Part shown: positions 9,444 to 17,650 of the stretch, piece after piece | Position numbering within the stretch: the first letter of the stretch is position 1 | Layout of the letters: each line of letters begins with the position of its first letter | Source of the DNA: BJHQ01 sp964654285 | Lineage (GTDB): Bacteria > Planctomycetota > UBA11346 | Assembly (NCBI GenBank): GCA_964654285.1 | Contig: CAZZJC010000004.1 | Span: 1 to 64,000, forward strand | Direction of reading: 5' to 3' | Length of the DNA stretch: 64,000 nucleotides | Position numbers and translations under genes: made by a program | Notes under the pieces: model-generated | Seen by the model: only the letters and a program-made list of their open reading frames with translations | Databases searched by the model: none | What the model was told of the DNA's origin: nothing

Positions 9444-10064
9444 TCAGCGCACGGTGCGGTAGACGAAGCAGAGCGGGCCGACGATCTGGACCCCGGCCCA
9501 TTCGCTCTTGGGCACCACGATGGGCTGGTAGTTGGGGTTCTCCGGCAGGAGTTCGAGGCGGTCCTTGTAACGCTGGACGCGCTTGAGGGTGGCGTCGCCA
9601 TGCACGACCACCGCGCCGATGTGGCCATCGGGCACCGGCTGGCCGGATTGGATCACCGCGAAGTCGCCGTCGAGGATGCCGGCGTCGATCATCGAGTCGC
9701 CGCGCACCTTGAGGGCGAAACGGCCGGCCGACGGCTTGAGGTCGCTCAGGTAGGTCTCGTGGTTCTCGCTGGCGAGGATCGGGGTGCCGGCGGCGATGCT
9801 GCCGATGACCGGCACGCCCAGGTGCGCCGGTCCGCGATCGAGCGCAGCCCAGCCGGCCTGGGTCAGCGAGACGTTGCGCTTCTTGTCGGGGTCGGCCTGG
9901 AGCAGGCCCTTGCGCACCAGGGCATCGACGTGCTTGCTGACGGCGGAGGGGAAGGCGTAACCGCAGACCTTGGCGATCTCCGCCCGGCTGGGCTGACGGC
10001 CTTCATCAGCTGCGTCGGCAAAGAGGTTGAGGATGCGGGTCTGGCCAGGGGGGAGGTCGCTCAT
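9444..10064 (-). CDS. lexA: LexA repressor
   Basis: SOS repressor with self-cleaving protease domain, 206 residues. The N-terminal winged helix (about 1-75) is divergent from the E. coli type (recognition region near FPSAVSKHVDALVRKG), so its operator is expected to differ. The S24 peptidase domain is complete: cleavage site Ala92-Gly93, nucleophile Ser124 in RGDSM, and general base Lys161 in GDATLKRV. The ATG at 10064 is preferred over a GTG three codons upstream. It is followed 89 bases later by recA. The predicted promoter places the transcript start at or next to the ATG, suggesting a leaderless or nearly leaderless message. Confidence 0.96.
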   Translation of the reverse strand: MSDLPPGQTRILNLFADAADEGRQPSRAEIAKVCGYAFPSAVSKHVDALVRKGLLQADPDKKRNVSLTQAGWAALDRGPAHLGVPVIGSIAAGTPILASENHETYLSDLKPSAGRFALKVRGDSMIDAGILDGDFAVIQSGQPVPDGHIGAVVVHGDATLKRVQRYKDRLELLPENPNYQPIVVPKSEWAGVQIVGPLCFVYRTVR

Positions 10065-10070
10065 GCGTGG

Positions 10071-10105
10071 CACTATGGGTCAACAAGGACTCGGTGTCAA
10101 TAGTG
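10071..10105 (-). promoter_or_regulatory. lexA promoter with overlapping inverted repeat
   Basis: Read on the minus strand, TTGACA (10095-10100) and CATAGT (10072-10077) are separated by exactly 17 bases. An inverted repeat CACTAT (10071-10076) / ATAGTG (10100-10105) brackets these boxes, and GGTCA (10078-10082) / TGACC (10104-10108) overlaps it. An autoregulatory LexA operator is a reasonable reading, but it is inferred from one site. Confidence 0.5.
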
Positions 10106-10108
10106 ACC

Positions 10109-10531
10109 TTCATCAACCTGTCCCTCCCCTGCCATCACCCGTTGAGATCCGACACAACGCATTGCCGCACAGCCAATAGGAACCAAGCCGTCCCCGCTCA
10201 CGCGCTTGTGCTTGTTCGGGGGATTGCTCCTCGCGGGCTCTGCCCGCTACGCCCGCCAGGGGCTCTCGCCCTTGGATCCGCACCACCCGACCTGTGCGGA
10301 AGTTTGACTTCCCGAGTCAAATTCGCTTCAGTCGATGACCCTGGAGCCACCCATCACCAGACCGGATGGTCCTGGGGTCTCCATGCCATCGCTTGCGGTC
10401 TTTCCGGGAGCCTGGCGGGACTCATCCGGACCTGGCGGTCGACGTCGACGAGGACGGCTCCATTGCCGGATGGTCCGGGGGCAATGCCAGCAATGGCGCG
10501 CACGTCGCGATCCGACTGCCACCACACGAAA
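10109..10531. other. Intergenic region without a recognised gene
   Basis: About 420 bases between lexA and the rpmH terminator. Short overlapping open frames on both strands show no recognisable domain or good ribosome site. Positions 10231-10285 hold a GC-rich repeat (GCGGGCTCTGCCCGC then CCAGGGGCTCT) that resembles 21359-21410, downstream of ahcY. Confidence 0.5.
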
Positions 10532-10557
10532 ACACCCTCGCCGATCGGCGAGGGTGT
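10528..10557 (-). terminator. Rho-independent terminator of rpmH
   Basis: A perfect 26-base palindrome (10532-10557) followed on the minus strand by TTTT (10528-10531), located 29 bases past the rpmH stop. Confidence 0.8.
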
Positions 10558-10585
10558 CCGGGGCAAGCCCCTGGCATGAAAAGGC

Positions 10586-10783
10586 TTACTTCTTCTTGCC
10601 GGCGCGATGATTGATGTTGAGCTTCTTGCCGCGGCCCTGGTTGCCGGGACGGCGCTTCTTCTTGCCGTTGGCAAGGGCGCGCTGGTTGCTGATGGCCTTG
10701 CGGCCGCCCTTGGTGCGCATGCGGCGGCGGAAGCCGGTGCGCTTGCGGTGCTTGAGGGCGCTGCGACGGATCTTGGTGTGCAT
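10586..10783 (-). CDS. rpmH: Ribosomal protein bL34
   Basis: Large-subunit ribosomal protein of 65 residues, extremely basic. The central RKRTGFRRRMRTKGGRKA matches the bL34 core (GFRxRMxTKxGRKxxxxRR). The N-terminus is shorter on signature residues than E. coli bL34, and about 20 extra residues rich in Lys, Gly and Asn extend the C-terminus. The usual partners rnpA, yidC and dnaA are not next to it; the gene stands alone with its own promoter and terminator. The longer open frame upstream of ATG 10783 is antisense to the neighbouring gene. Confidence 0.88.
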   Translation of the reverse strand: MHTKIRRSALKHRKRTGFRRRMRTKGGRKAISNQRALANGKKKRRPGNQGRGKKLNINHRAGKKK

Positions 10784-10896
10784 GGAGGAGACCTTGTACG
10801 TTGGTACGGCGCCGTCATCACCGGTGGGATCGGGCAGACCGCGATGGAAAAGGGAAGACCGGCGGGCGGAAGCCGGCGGAAGCAGACGGGTTGCCC

Positions 10897-10923
10897 AGTA
10901 TGTTTCCCATCCTAGCGTGTCAA
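10897..10923 (-). promoter_or_regulatory. Candidate rpmH promoter
   Basis: On the minus strand a perfect TTGACA (10918-10923) precedes CATACT (10897-10902) with a 15-base spacer, shorter than ideal. It lies about 115 bases upstream of the rpmH ATG and just beside the divergent start at 10926. Confidence 0.4.
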
Positions 10924-10925
10924 CC

Positions 10926-11399
10926 ATGCCTGGCCCGCGCGTGTGGTTGAACCTCATCCTGCCCGGCAGCGGGCTGATCGCCGAGGGTTTCATCTTCCGG
11001 GGCACGGCCCTGCTGGCCCTCTTCGTGGTCACCACGGCGGTGCTGCTGGTCGCCCCGGCCCTGGCGGAACCGGAACAGGTCGGCCGGGTGCGGCTGGTCG
11101 GCGCCTCGCTGGCCGCGACCACCATGGTGGCGGCATTCGCCGAAGCCTGGCGCCAGGCCCTGCGGCGACGGATCGATCCCGGACGCGTGCGCGAGCTGCA
11201 CCGCATGGTGGCGAAATCCTATCTGACCGGCGATGCCCAGGCGCGGGTCCAGGCCGAGGCGCTGGTCGCAGCCGCGCCCGAGGAACCCGGCACGCACCGG
11301 ATCCTCGCCCTGGTCGCCCGCGCTGGCAAAGACGAGGCGACCGCGCTGCGCGCCGAGGCGACGGCGGCGGCGATCGAAGCCCGTTCGCGTCCGGCGTAG
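10926..11399 (+). CDS. Small membrane protein of unknown function
   Basis: A 157-residue protein with two hydrophobic segments: residues about 7-20 (LNLILPGSGLIAEGF) and 22-44, followed by a weaker third stretch near 55-70, then a cytosolic helical tail rich in Ala, Arg and Glu (about 75-157). The N-terminal NLILPGSG pattern resembles small membrane proteins that accompany TPR or secretion factors, but I cannot assign a family. It ends three bases before the rarA start, so it is probably co-transcribed with rarA. The function is not visible from sequence. Confidence 0.7.
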   Translation: MPGPRVWLNLILPGSGLIAEGFIFRGTALLALFVVTTAVLLVAPALAEPEQVGRVRLVGASLAATTMVAAFAEAWRQALRRRIDPGRVRELHRMVAKSYLTGDAQARVQAEALVAAAPEEPGTHRILALVARAGKDEATALRAEATAAAIEARSRPA

Positions 11400-11402
11400 G
11401 CG

Positions 11403-12707
11403 ATGGCCGAGCGCGCCCCGTCGCTGCCCCCGCCGCCGCTGCCGGAGCGCCTGCGGCCCGGCCGCCTGGATGAGGTGGTCGGCCAGGACCACCTGCTCGG
11501 TCCGGCCGGAGTGCTCAGCCGCTTCCTGGCCCAGGGCAGCCTGCCCTCCCTGGTGCTGTGGGGGCCGCCGGGCTGCGGCAAGACCACCATCGCACGCCTG
11601 CTGGCGGAGCACCTCGGCCTGCGCTTCGTGGCGTTCAGCGCGGTGCTCGCCGGCGTGCCCGAACTGCGCACGGTGATCCATGAGGCCAAGGCCTGCCGCG
11701 AACTCGGCCAGGGCACCCTGCTGTTCATCGACGAATTGCACCGCTTCAACAAGTCGCAGCAGGATGCGCTGCTGCCGCACGTCGAATCCGGCACCGTGCT
11801 GCTGATCGGCGCGACCACCGAGAACCCCTCGTTCGCGCTCAACCGCGCCCTGCTGTCGCGCTGCCGCGTCTTCAGCGTCAATCCGATCGACGCCGCCGCC
11901 GGGGCGGCGCTCATCGCGCGGGCGCAGAGCCACCCCCAGGGCCTGCCCGGACTCGTCATCGAACCCGCCGCCGCCGAGGCCGCCGCGCGCCTGGCCGCCG
12001 GCGATGGCCGCCGGCTGCTCATGCTCCTCGACGCCGCCCACACCCTGGCTGCCGGCGCGGCGATCACCCTGGAGCACCTCTCCGCCGCGGCGCAGCGCCC
12101 GGTCAGCGACCACGACCGCGACGGCGAGAGCCACTACGATGTCGCGAGCGCCTTCATCAAGAGCATGCGCGCGAGCGACGTGCAGGCGGCGCTGTACTAC
12201 CTCGCGAGGCAGTTGGAGGCCGGCGAGGATCCGCGTTTCGTCGCGCGCCGGGTCGCGATCTTCGCGAGCGAGGACGTCGGCCTCGCCGACCCGATGGTGC
12301 TCCTGCAGGCGAGCGCCGCGCTGCACATCGCCTCCGAGATCGGCATGCCCGAGGCCGTCTATCCGCTCAGCCAGGCGGTGATCGCCTGCGCCACCGCGCC
12401 GAAATCGAACAGCGCCAAGGCGTATTTCGCGGCCGCCGAGGCGGTGCGCGCCCAGCCGGGCGCACAGGTGCCGATGTTCCTGCGCAACGCGCCCACCGCG
12501 CTGATGAAGGAATCCGGCTACGGCAGCGGCTATCGCTACGACCATGACGAACCCGACCACTTCGCCGGCCAGCACTGCCTGCCGGAGGGGCTGCTCGGCA
12601 GCGTCTTCTACCAGCCCGGCCCGTTCGGCTTCGAGAAGGAGATCGCCAAGCGGCTGGAATGGTGGGAGGCGCGGCGGAAGGAACGCGGGGCGAAACCGGC
12701 GCCGTGA
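11403..12707 (+). CDS. rarA: Replication-associated recombination protein A (RarA/MgsA)
   Basis: AAA+ ATPase of the RarA/WHIP/MgsA family, 434 residues, a clamp-loader-like tetramer acting at stalled replication forks. Walker A GPPGCGKTT is at 54-62, Walker B LLFIDELHRFNKSQQDALLP follows, and the sensor-1 region reads GATTENPSF. The C-terminal MgsA domain contains the diagnostic YDVASAFIKSMRGSD-like segment (here MRASD), the ARRVAIFASEDVGLADP block and the SVFYQPGPFGFE end. It starts three bases after the small membrane-protein gene. Confidence 0.95.
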   Translation: MAERAPSLPPPPLPERLRPGRLDEVVGQDHLLGPAGVLSRFLAQGSLPSLVLWGPPGCGKTTIARLLAEHLGLRFVAFSAVLAGVPELRTVIHEAKACRELGQGTLLFIDELHRFNKSQQDALLPHVESGTVLLIGATTENPSFALNRALLSRCRVFSVNPIDAAAGAALIARAQSHPQGLPGLVIEPAAAEAAARLAAGDGRRLLMLLDAAHTLAAGAAITLEHLSAAAQRPVSDHDRDGESHYDVASAFIKSMRASDVQAALYYLARQLEAGEDPRFVARRVAIFASEDVGLADPMVLLQASAALHIASEIGMPEAVYPLSQAVIACATAPKSNSAKAYFAAAEAVRAQPGAQVPMFLRNAPTALMKESGYGSGYRYDHDEPDHFAGQHCLPEGLLGSVFYQPGPFGFEKEIAKRLEWWEARRKERGAKPAP

Positions 12708-12763
12708 AGCCGGTTGGAATCCACCCCGGCGTTGCGAGCATCACCTGCGACCCTGGCACCCCC

Positions 12764-13876
12764 ATGTCCGCCCCCCTCACCCTCGCCCTGATCAACGGCT
12801 TCCTCGGCGCCGGCAAGACCACGCTGATCGCGGCGGCGGCGAAGCGGTTGCAGGCGCGCGGCAGGCGCGTGGCGGTGATCACCAACGACCAGGCGGCCGA
12901 CCTCGTCGACACCCACAACCTGCGCGGCCAGGGGCTCGACGTGGCCGAGGTCGCCGGCGGCTGCTTCTGCTGCCAGTTCGATGGATTGATGGCGACGCTC
13001 GATGGCCTCTGCCGGGGCGGGAGCGATCCCGAGATCGTCCTCGCCGAGGCGGTCGGCAGCTGCACCGACATCTCCGCCACGGTGGTGCAGCCGCTCAAGG
13101 ACCTCCACCGCGACCGGGTGCGCCTGGCGCCGTTCACGGTGATGGTCGATGCGCCGCGCCTGAAGAACGCCGTCGCCCTGGCGGCCGAGGATCAGCTCGG
13201 CAGGGACGTGCTCTACATCTTCGACCGCCAGGTCGAGGAGGCCGACCTGATGCTGCTCAACAAGACCGATCTGGTCCCGCCGGCCGAGGTGGAATCCCTG
13301 GCGGCCGAGATGCGCCGCCGCCGGCCCGGCACGCCGCTCATCGCCACCGCCGCGCGCGCCGGAGTCGGCGTCGAGGCCTGGATCGACGCGCTGCTGACGG
13401 ACGCGGGAAGCGGGACGGGCTCCGGCCGGGCGGTGCTGAGCATCGACTACGACCGCTACGCCGCCGGCGAGGCGGAGCTCGGCTGGCTCAACGCCCGCCT
13501 CGAACTCGCCCAGCCCGCCGCCAGCTGGCGTGACGCCGCCCTGGCCCTGGTCGAACGCCTGCGCGCGGCATTCCGCTCCCGCAGCGCCGCCATCGCCCAC
13601 CTCAAGGTCGCCCTCAGCGGCGCCGGTGGTTCGCTGGTGATCGGCCTGCCGGACGCCGAGGCCGAGACCAGCCTGAGCGAAACCGGCCACCCCGATCCCG
13701 CCGCCCCGGCGACCCTGGTGCTCAACGCACGCATCCGCCTCGCGCCGGAGGCTCTGCGCGCCGAAGTCGAACGCGCCCTGCCCGGCACGGCCGGCACGAT
13801 GGCGATCCTGGAAATGTCGGCCTTCCGGCCGGCCCGGCCGCAGCCGACGCATCGCTACGCCGGCCCCGTCGCCTGA
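12764..13876 (+). CDS. COG0523 (CobW/ZnuZ-type) GTPase, metal chaperone
   Basis: G3E-family GTPase of about 370 residues. Walker A GFLGAGKTT is at 12-20, the metal-binding CxCC motif GGCFCC is at 65-70, and NKTD for guanine recognition is present. The C-terminal half carries the domain of CobW-like proteins but lacks an obvious His-rich loop. Family members deliver Zn, Co or Fe to client enzymes or help cobalamin synthesis; the corrinoid cluster about 14 kb away makes a cobalt role conceivable, but there is no direct evidence. ATG 12764 directly precedes the conserved nucleotide-binding strand; the upstream open frame is out of family. The gene ends nine bases before the next start. Confidence 0.88.
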   Translation: MSAPLTLALINGFLGAGKTTLIAAAAKRLQARGRRVAVITNDQAADLVDTHNLRGQGLDVAEVAGGCFCCQFDGLMATLDGLCRGGSDPEIVLAEAVGSCTDISATVVQPLKDLHRDRVRLAPFTVMVDAPRLKNAVALAAEDQLGRDVLYIFDRQVEEADLMLLNKTDLVPPAEVESLAAEMRRRRPGTPLIATAARAGVGVEAWIDALLTDAGSGTGSGRAVLSIDYDRYAAGEAELGWLNARLELAQPAASWRDAALALVERLRAAFRSRSAAIAHLKVALSGAGGSLVIGLPDAEAETSLSETGHPDPAAPATLVLNARIRLAPEALRAEVERALPGTAGTMAILEMSAFRPARPQPTHRYAGPVA

Positions 13877-13884
13877 GGACCGGC

Positions 13885-14754
13885 GTGGATCCGTGGCTCG
13901 CCAGCGCCTCCGCCCGCCTGGGCTCGACCTGCCAGGCCAGCGCCGTGATCGGCGAAGGCATGACCAGCCGGGTGCTCCGCCTGGGCCTCGCCGATGGGCG
14001 CACGGTCATCGCCAAGCGACCGAAGCTCCCCCCGCTGCCGGGCCTGTATGCGAGCGAGGCGGCCGGGCTGGAAGCCCTGCGCGGCATCCCCGGCCTGCTG
14101 GTGCCCACGGTGCTGCACCACGATCACGCCGGCATCGTCCTGAGCGACCTCGGCCCCGACGCAGGCGCACCCGTCGCTGCGGACGACCCGTTCTGGGAAC
14201 GCTTCGGCCGCGGCGTCGCGCACCTGCACGGCCGGCTGCACGGCCGCTTCGGCTGGCCGCAGCCGACGTTCTGGGGTGTGCTGCCGCTGGCGCAGACGCC
14301 GGAAGCGGATGGCTACGCCTTCTACCGCGAGCAGCGCTTCTGCTGGTTCCTCGATCAGCCGCCCGTGCTGGCCGGACTGCCATCAGACCTCTGGCGTCGG
14401 ATCCGCCGGCTCGCGGACGCTTTGCCGCGCCTCGTCCCGCCCCAGCCGCCCTGCCTCAACCATGGCGATCTCTGGTACGGCAACCGTCTGCGCGGCCCCC
14501 AAGGCGAACCGGCGCTCATCGATCCGCATGTCCACGCCGGCTGGGCCGAGGCCGACCTCTCCCACGCCTGGATCTACGGCGGCTTCCCGCCGCGCTTCTG
14601 GGATGCCTACCGCGAAAGCCATCCCCTGGAACCCGGCTGGCCGGATCGCCTCGATCTGCTCGGCCTCATCCATCACCTCGCGGTGGTGCGCGAGATCGGC
14701 CCGGATCCCGAGACGTTGCGGGACATCGCACGGACGGTGGGCCGGTTCTGCTGA
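13885..14754 (+). CDS. Fructosamine/ketosamine-3-kinase-like protein
   Basis: Aminoglycoside-phosphotransferase fold, 289 residues. It has a small N-lobe with putative ATP lysine K44 (VIAKRPK), a catalytic loop LNHGDLWYGN at 191-200 (Asp195, Asn200) and a metal-binding Asp213 in ALIDP. The HGDLWxGN plus acidic ADLSHAW pattern is typical of the fructosamine-3-kinase family, which phosphorylates sugar-lysine adducts for deglycation. Start is a GTG at 13885, nine bases after the COG0523 stop; no ATG lies before the conserved core. Substrate assignment is by family only. Confidence 0.82.
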   Translation: MDPWLASASARLGSTCQASAVIGEGMTSRVLRLGLADGRTVIAKRPKLPPLPGLYASEAAGLEALRGIPGLLVPTVLHHDHAGIVLSDLGPDAGAPVAADDPFWERFGRGVAHLHGRLHGRFGWPQPTFWGVLPLAQTPEADGYAFYREQRFCWFLDQPPVLAGLPSDLWRRIRRLADALPRLVPPQPPCLNHGDLWYGNRLRGPQGEPALIDPHVHAGWAEADLSHAWIYGGFPPRFWDAYRESHPLEPGWPDRLDLLGLIHHLAVVREIGPDPETLRDIARTVGRFC

Positions 14755-14803
14755 AAGCCGATTGCCGACGCTGGCGGATCGCCAAGCCGGCTGACGCCGA
14801 TCG

Positions 14804-15010
14804 TCAGCCCGCCGGGGAACGCTCGGCCTGCAATTGCGCTTCCAGGCGGTTGCGCAGGCCGGTCAGGATCTCTGCGGCACGCGTGCTGGATGCGGCGGCC
14901 TGGGCGATGCGCTGATCAAGGGCGGCGATCTCGGCCACCAACGCCGCGATGCGCTGGGAGCGCACGGGCTTGACCGGATCGAGCGGCAAAGGAGTCGGAT
15001 AGGGGCTCAT
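14804..15010 (-). CDS. Small coiled-coil protein
   Basis: A 68-residue open frame with a Pro-rich N-terminus and a helical, heptad-like remainder (about 18-62), with repeated Ala, Leu and Ile at a/d positions. It is convergent with the fructosamine-kinase-like gene. The length resembles small SlyX-type or cell-division accessory proteins, but no family is recognised. The start at 15010 is the only ATG near the beginning of the helical part; a much longer frame upstream is antisense to the following gene. Confidence 0.45.
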   Translation of the reverse strand: MSPYPTPLPLDPVKPVRSQRIAALVAEIAALDQRIAQAAASSTRAAEILTGLRNRLEAQLQAERSPAG

Positions 15011-15102
15011 GATCGCTGCGGGGCTGCCTGGGGGCGGCGGAAAGTATGATTCGGCACCCACCGTCAACCATGCGGACGGGCAGATCCCCGGCGCCGCTAC
15101 TG

Positions 15103-15182
15103 AGGATTCACCAACAGGCTGACGAACCCAGGTACGGTTCCGGTGGCCGCGAGAGATCGATCTCCAGGTAGCAACCGGAAAT
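15103..15182. repeat. Truncated copy of the MITE-like element
   Basis: These 80 bases match 37921-38000 at all but about six positions, including the AGGATTCACCAACAGG left end. No right inverted end is seen here, so this copy is truncated or diverged. An internal TTCCGGT..ACCGGAA inverted pair can form a hairpin. Confidence 0.75.
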
Positions 15183-15265
15183 GGCTGACCCGGGCCGGAA
15201 TCCCCGCGGTCGAGCCCGGACAGGTGCATCGGTTTACTCATCCGCGCGCCAACCAGGATCCCGCC

Positions 15266-16435
15266 ATGCGCGCCAACAGCCTGATCCCGATCCTCGCCAT
15301 CCTGCTGGTCGGCATCTGCGCCTGGTGGCTGGTGCGCGCCCGTGGCGAGGATCCCGGCGTGCGCGGCCCGGGCATCGAACCCGGCATCTACGCCCCGGCC
15401 AAACGGGAGAAGCACCGCGTCCAGCCGGCGCAGGTGCTGCAACCCTCCTTCACCATGGTCCGCCCCCCGGCGCCGGCCCGCCCGGCGACCCAGGTCGACC
15501 CGCCCTGGCGGGTGGTGCTCATCGACGCCGCCGACCACGATCTGAGCACCCGCGTGGCGGTGCTGGGATTGGCCGAGGAGCTTCACCTGCGCGGCTGCAT
15601 CGCGGTGATCTCCTCCCGCGACGCCAAGCCGTTTCCGCTCGGGGCCGATCGCGTCGTGCGGGTACGCACCCTGAAGGAGGACACCGCCCCGCGCCTGCCT
15701 GGCGAACGATTCACCTGTTCGCTGCGCCTGGAATCGATCGTCCCCCGCCTGCCTGGCGGCCATCCGGACGCCGACTTGCAGCAGACCACCGGCCACAGCG
15801 ACACGCTCGACCTGACCTGCGAATTCCTCGGCGTCGCGCCGGGCACCCGCTGGCCGCAGTGGTGGGCCGGAGTCGGCCAGGCCCTCGCCCGCGAGGCGCT
15901 GCTCCAGCTCGCCCCGTCCGGCATCAGCGGCGCCAGGACGCCGGTGTCGGCCTGGGAGGACAGCCTCGGTCGGCTGCGCGATCCGGTGGGGTCCGACGCC
16001 CTGCGCTGGACCGCCGCCTTCCAGGACGACCTGGTGCGGGGCTGGATCGGCCGCATCGACGGCCGCACCACGACGACCCGCAACGGCAGCCCGGAACCGG
16101 CGGTGGCCGAACTGGAACGCCGCCTGGCCGACCGCAAGACCTGGGAACCGTTGCCGACGAACGGCCCCTGGCGGACCTGGCGGCGCAGCACCGGACCCGA
16201 GCAGGACGCCGGACCCCCCTGGACGGTGTCGGTGCGCGAAACCACCGCTGGCTGGGAGGTCAACCAGTGGCAGCCGCGCCCGCACCCCGCCGCGCTGATC
16301 CAGACCTGGATCACCGCAGCGCGCAGCGGCGACGCCATCGCCCGCGCCTCGCTCGACCGGGTGAAGGACATCCCGCGCGTCCCCGACGACCTGCGCCAGG
16401 CCATCGCGGCCGCGCTCGCCAGGCCCGCGCCATGA
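15266..16435 (+). CDS. Membrane-anchored protein of unknown function
   Basis: A 389-residue protein with an N-terminal membrane anchor or uncleaved signal (residues about 5-23, LIPILAILLVGICAWWLV) followed by a Pro-rich linker (about 30-75) and a soluble region that starts with a beta-strand-like WRVVLIDAADHD. No known domain is evident. Reserved positions include several Trp residues in the C-terminal half. ATG 15266 directly starts the anchor; the upstream open frame runs through the repeat at 15103-15182 and is unlikely to be coding. It probably faces the periplasm or cell exterior. Confidence 0.65.
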   Translation: MRANSLIPILAILLVGICAWWLVRARGEDPGVRGPGIEPGIYAPAKREKHRVQPAQVLQPSFTMVRPPAPARPATQVDPPWRVVLIDAADHDLSTRVAVLGLAEELHLRGCIAVISSRDAKPFPLGADRVVRVRTLKEDTAPRLPGERFTCSLRLESIVPRLPGGHPDADLQQTTGHSDTLDLTCEFLGVAPGTRWPQWWAGVGQALAREALLQLAPSGISGARTPVSAWEDSLGRLRDPVGSDALRWTAAFQDDLVRGWIGRIDGRTTTTRNGSPEPAVAELERRLADRKTWEPLPTNGPWRTWRRSTGPEQDAGPPWTVSVRETTAGWEVNQWQPRPHPAALIQTWITAARSGDAIARASLDRVKDIPRVPDDLRQAIAAALARPAP

Positions 16436-16510
16436 CCGGGCGATCCGGCGTCGTCCACGCAGCGCTCGCTTGCAGCCGCGTCGACCTGGCCTAGTTTCCC
16501 CGCCCCGCAC

Positions 16511-16583
16511 GGCACCGTAGCTCAGCGGTTAGAGCGGAGGCTTCATAAGCCTTAGGTCGGTGGTTCGATTCCACTCGGTGCTA
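16511..16583 (+). tRNA. tRNA-Met (CAT), elongator type
   Basis: A complete cloverleaf of 73 bases: acceptor GGCACCG/CGGTGCT (first pair G-T), D-stem GCTC/GAGC, anticodon stem GAGGC/GCCTT with loop TTCATAA, and T-arm GGTGG TTCGATT CCACT. CCA is not encoded. The missing initiator features (mismatch at position 1 is only a wobble, and no GGG/CCC anticodon stem) argue for an elongator Met; a tRNA-Ile2 with modified CAT cannot be ruled out. Confidence 0.93.
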
Positions 16584-16591
16584 GCCGCGAA

Positions 16592-16617
16592 AACCCAGGT
16601 CCAACCCTGGGTTTTTT
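16592..16617 (+). terminator. Rho-independent terminator of tRNA-Met
   Basis: Hairpin AACCCAGG/CCTGGGTT (16592-16599, 16606-16613) ending in a six-base T-run (16612-16617), nine bases after the tRNA. Confidence 0.88.
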
Positions 16618-16719
16618 CGTCGCCTGGCGCTGCCCGCCGCGGCGCTGAAACGGTCCGCCGGTCGGCATCGGGTGCGGACGATCCGATCAGGACGGACCCG
16701 CCCGCCAGGCGCCTGCGGA

Positions 16720-17355
16720 TCAGGACCGGGTCATCACCGCCCAGAGGGTCTGGGAATAGCGGTTCTGATAGCGTTCGCCGGGATGACGGACGCTGCGGAG
16801 CAGGCGGACCAGGGCGGGGCTGGGCTTCTCGGTGACGAACAGTTCGTCGGATCGCAGCGCGAATTCCGTCGCCTTCGCGGCGAAGAAGCTCCTCGCCTCG
16901 GTGAGGCTGAAGAACCACTTGTGCCGGTCCTGGGGCTTGTGCGCCGGCAGACCGTAATGGGCGAACCCGCCCTGGCCGCGCTCGATCGGCCGGCGGGCGT
17001 CGCGCCAGCAGTTGGGCAGCGACACGATGACGTGGCGGCGCGACACCCGCACCAGCTCGGCGAACATGGCGTGCAGGTTGTCGAGATGCTCCAGGACATC
17101 GACGCAGACCACGCAGGCGAAGGAGCCATCCGCGAACGGCAGGCGTTCGGCCTTTTCGAGATCGAGCACCAGATCGGGTTTCCCGGCCACATCGATGCCG
17201 GTGTAGGCGATCCCGGGCAGGTGGTCGCGGAGCGCCGCCTCGTAGCAGCCCACATCCAGGACGGATTCCTGCAGTTGCGGCGCGAACCGCCGCGCCACGT
17301 AGGCGCTGCGGCTGCTCCGGGTCGGGAAGGTGATCAGTTCCGTGGGAAGTCGCAT
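16720..17355 (-). CDS. Class I SAM-dependent methyltransferase
   Basis: A 211-residue Rossmann-fold methyltransferase. Motif I VLDVGCYEAAL is at about 32-42, the acidic motif II is GIDVAG, and LPFADGSFACVVCVDVLEHL matches the ubiquinone/menaquinone-type Methyltransf_11 pattern. The HKWFFSLTEA segment is typical of small methyltransferases near glycosyltransferase or lipid genes. The acceptor is unknown. ATG 17355 follows a GGAAGGA ribosome site seven bases upstream on the minus strand. Confidence 0.82.
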   Translation of the reverse strand: MRLPTELITFPTRSSRSAYVARRFAPQLQESVLDVGCYEAALRDHLPGIAYTGIDVAGKPDLVLDLEKAERLPFADGSFACVVCVDVLEHLDNLHAMFAELVRVSRRHVIVSLPNCWRDARRPIERGQGGFAHYGLPAHKPQDRHKWFFSLTEARSFFAAKATEFALRSDELFVTEKPSPALVRLLRSVRHPGERYQNRYSQTLWAVMTRS

Positions 17356-17490
17356 GGGCGGATCCTTCCCGGGAAGCGGGAAGGAAACAAGCCTGCAGGT
17401 TCTCCTGCCCGCATTGATTCCCTGCAGACGCATCCCTTGGCAGACATCGTCCCGATCCTGACCGCCGCGCGCGCGCCTGACCGCCCCCAC

Positions 17491-17585
17491 GGTGCCTCAA
17501 AAGTCGGTTGTTGGCATCCTGCGGATGCCGCTTTTTCGGCCGGCGAGACGCCAGCGCTCCCAGGAAGGCCGACTTTTGTGGCGCC
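17491..17585. repeat. 95-bp palindromic element with terminal inverted repeats
   Basis: Ends 17491-17507 and 17569-17585 are inverted copies matching at 15 of 17 positions, with a perfect core CAAAAGTCGG/CCGACTTTTG. The interior holds a second perfect hairpin, GGCATCC-TGC-GGATGCC. It looks like a REP or MITE-type unit. The remaining 17356-17650 interval shows no gene. Confidence 0.7.
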
Positions 17586-17650
17586 CCGTGACCGCCCCGG
17601 CCTTCCCGCTTGCGGAAGCCGCCTTCGTCCCAGGGTGACGGCCGATCCCC

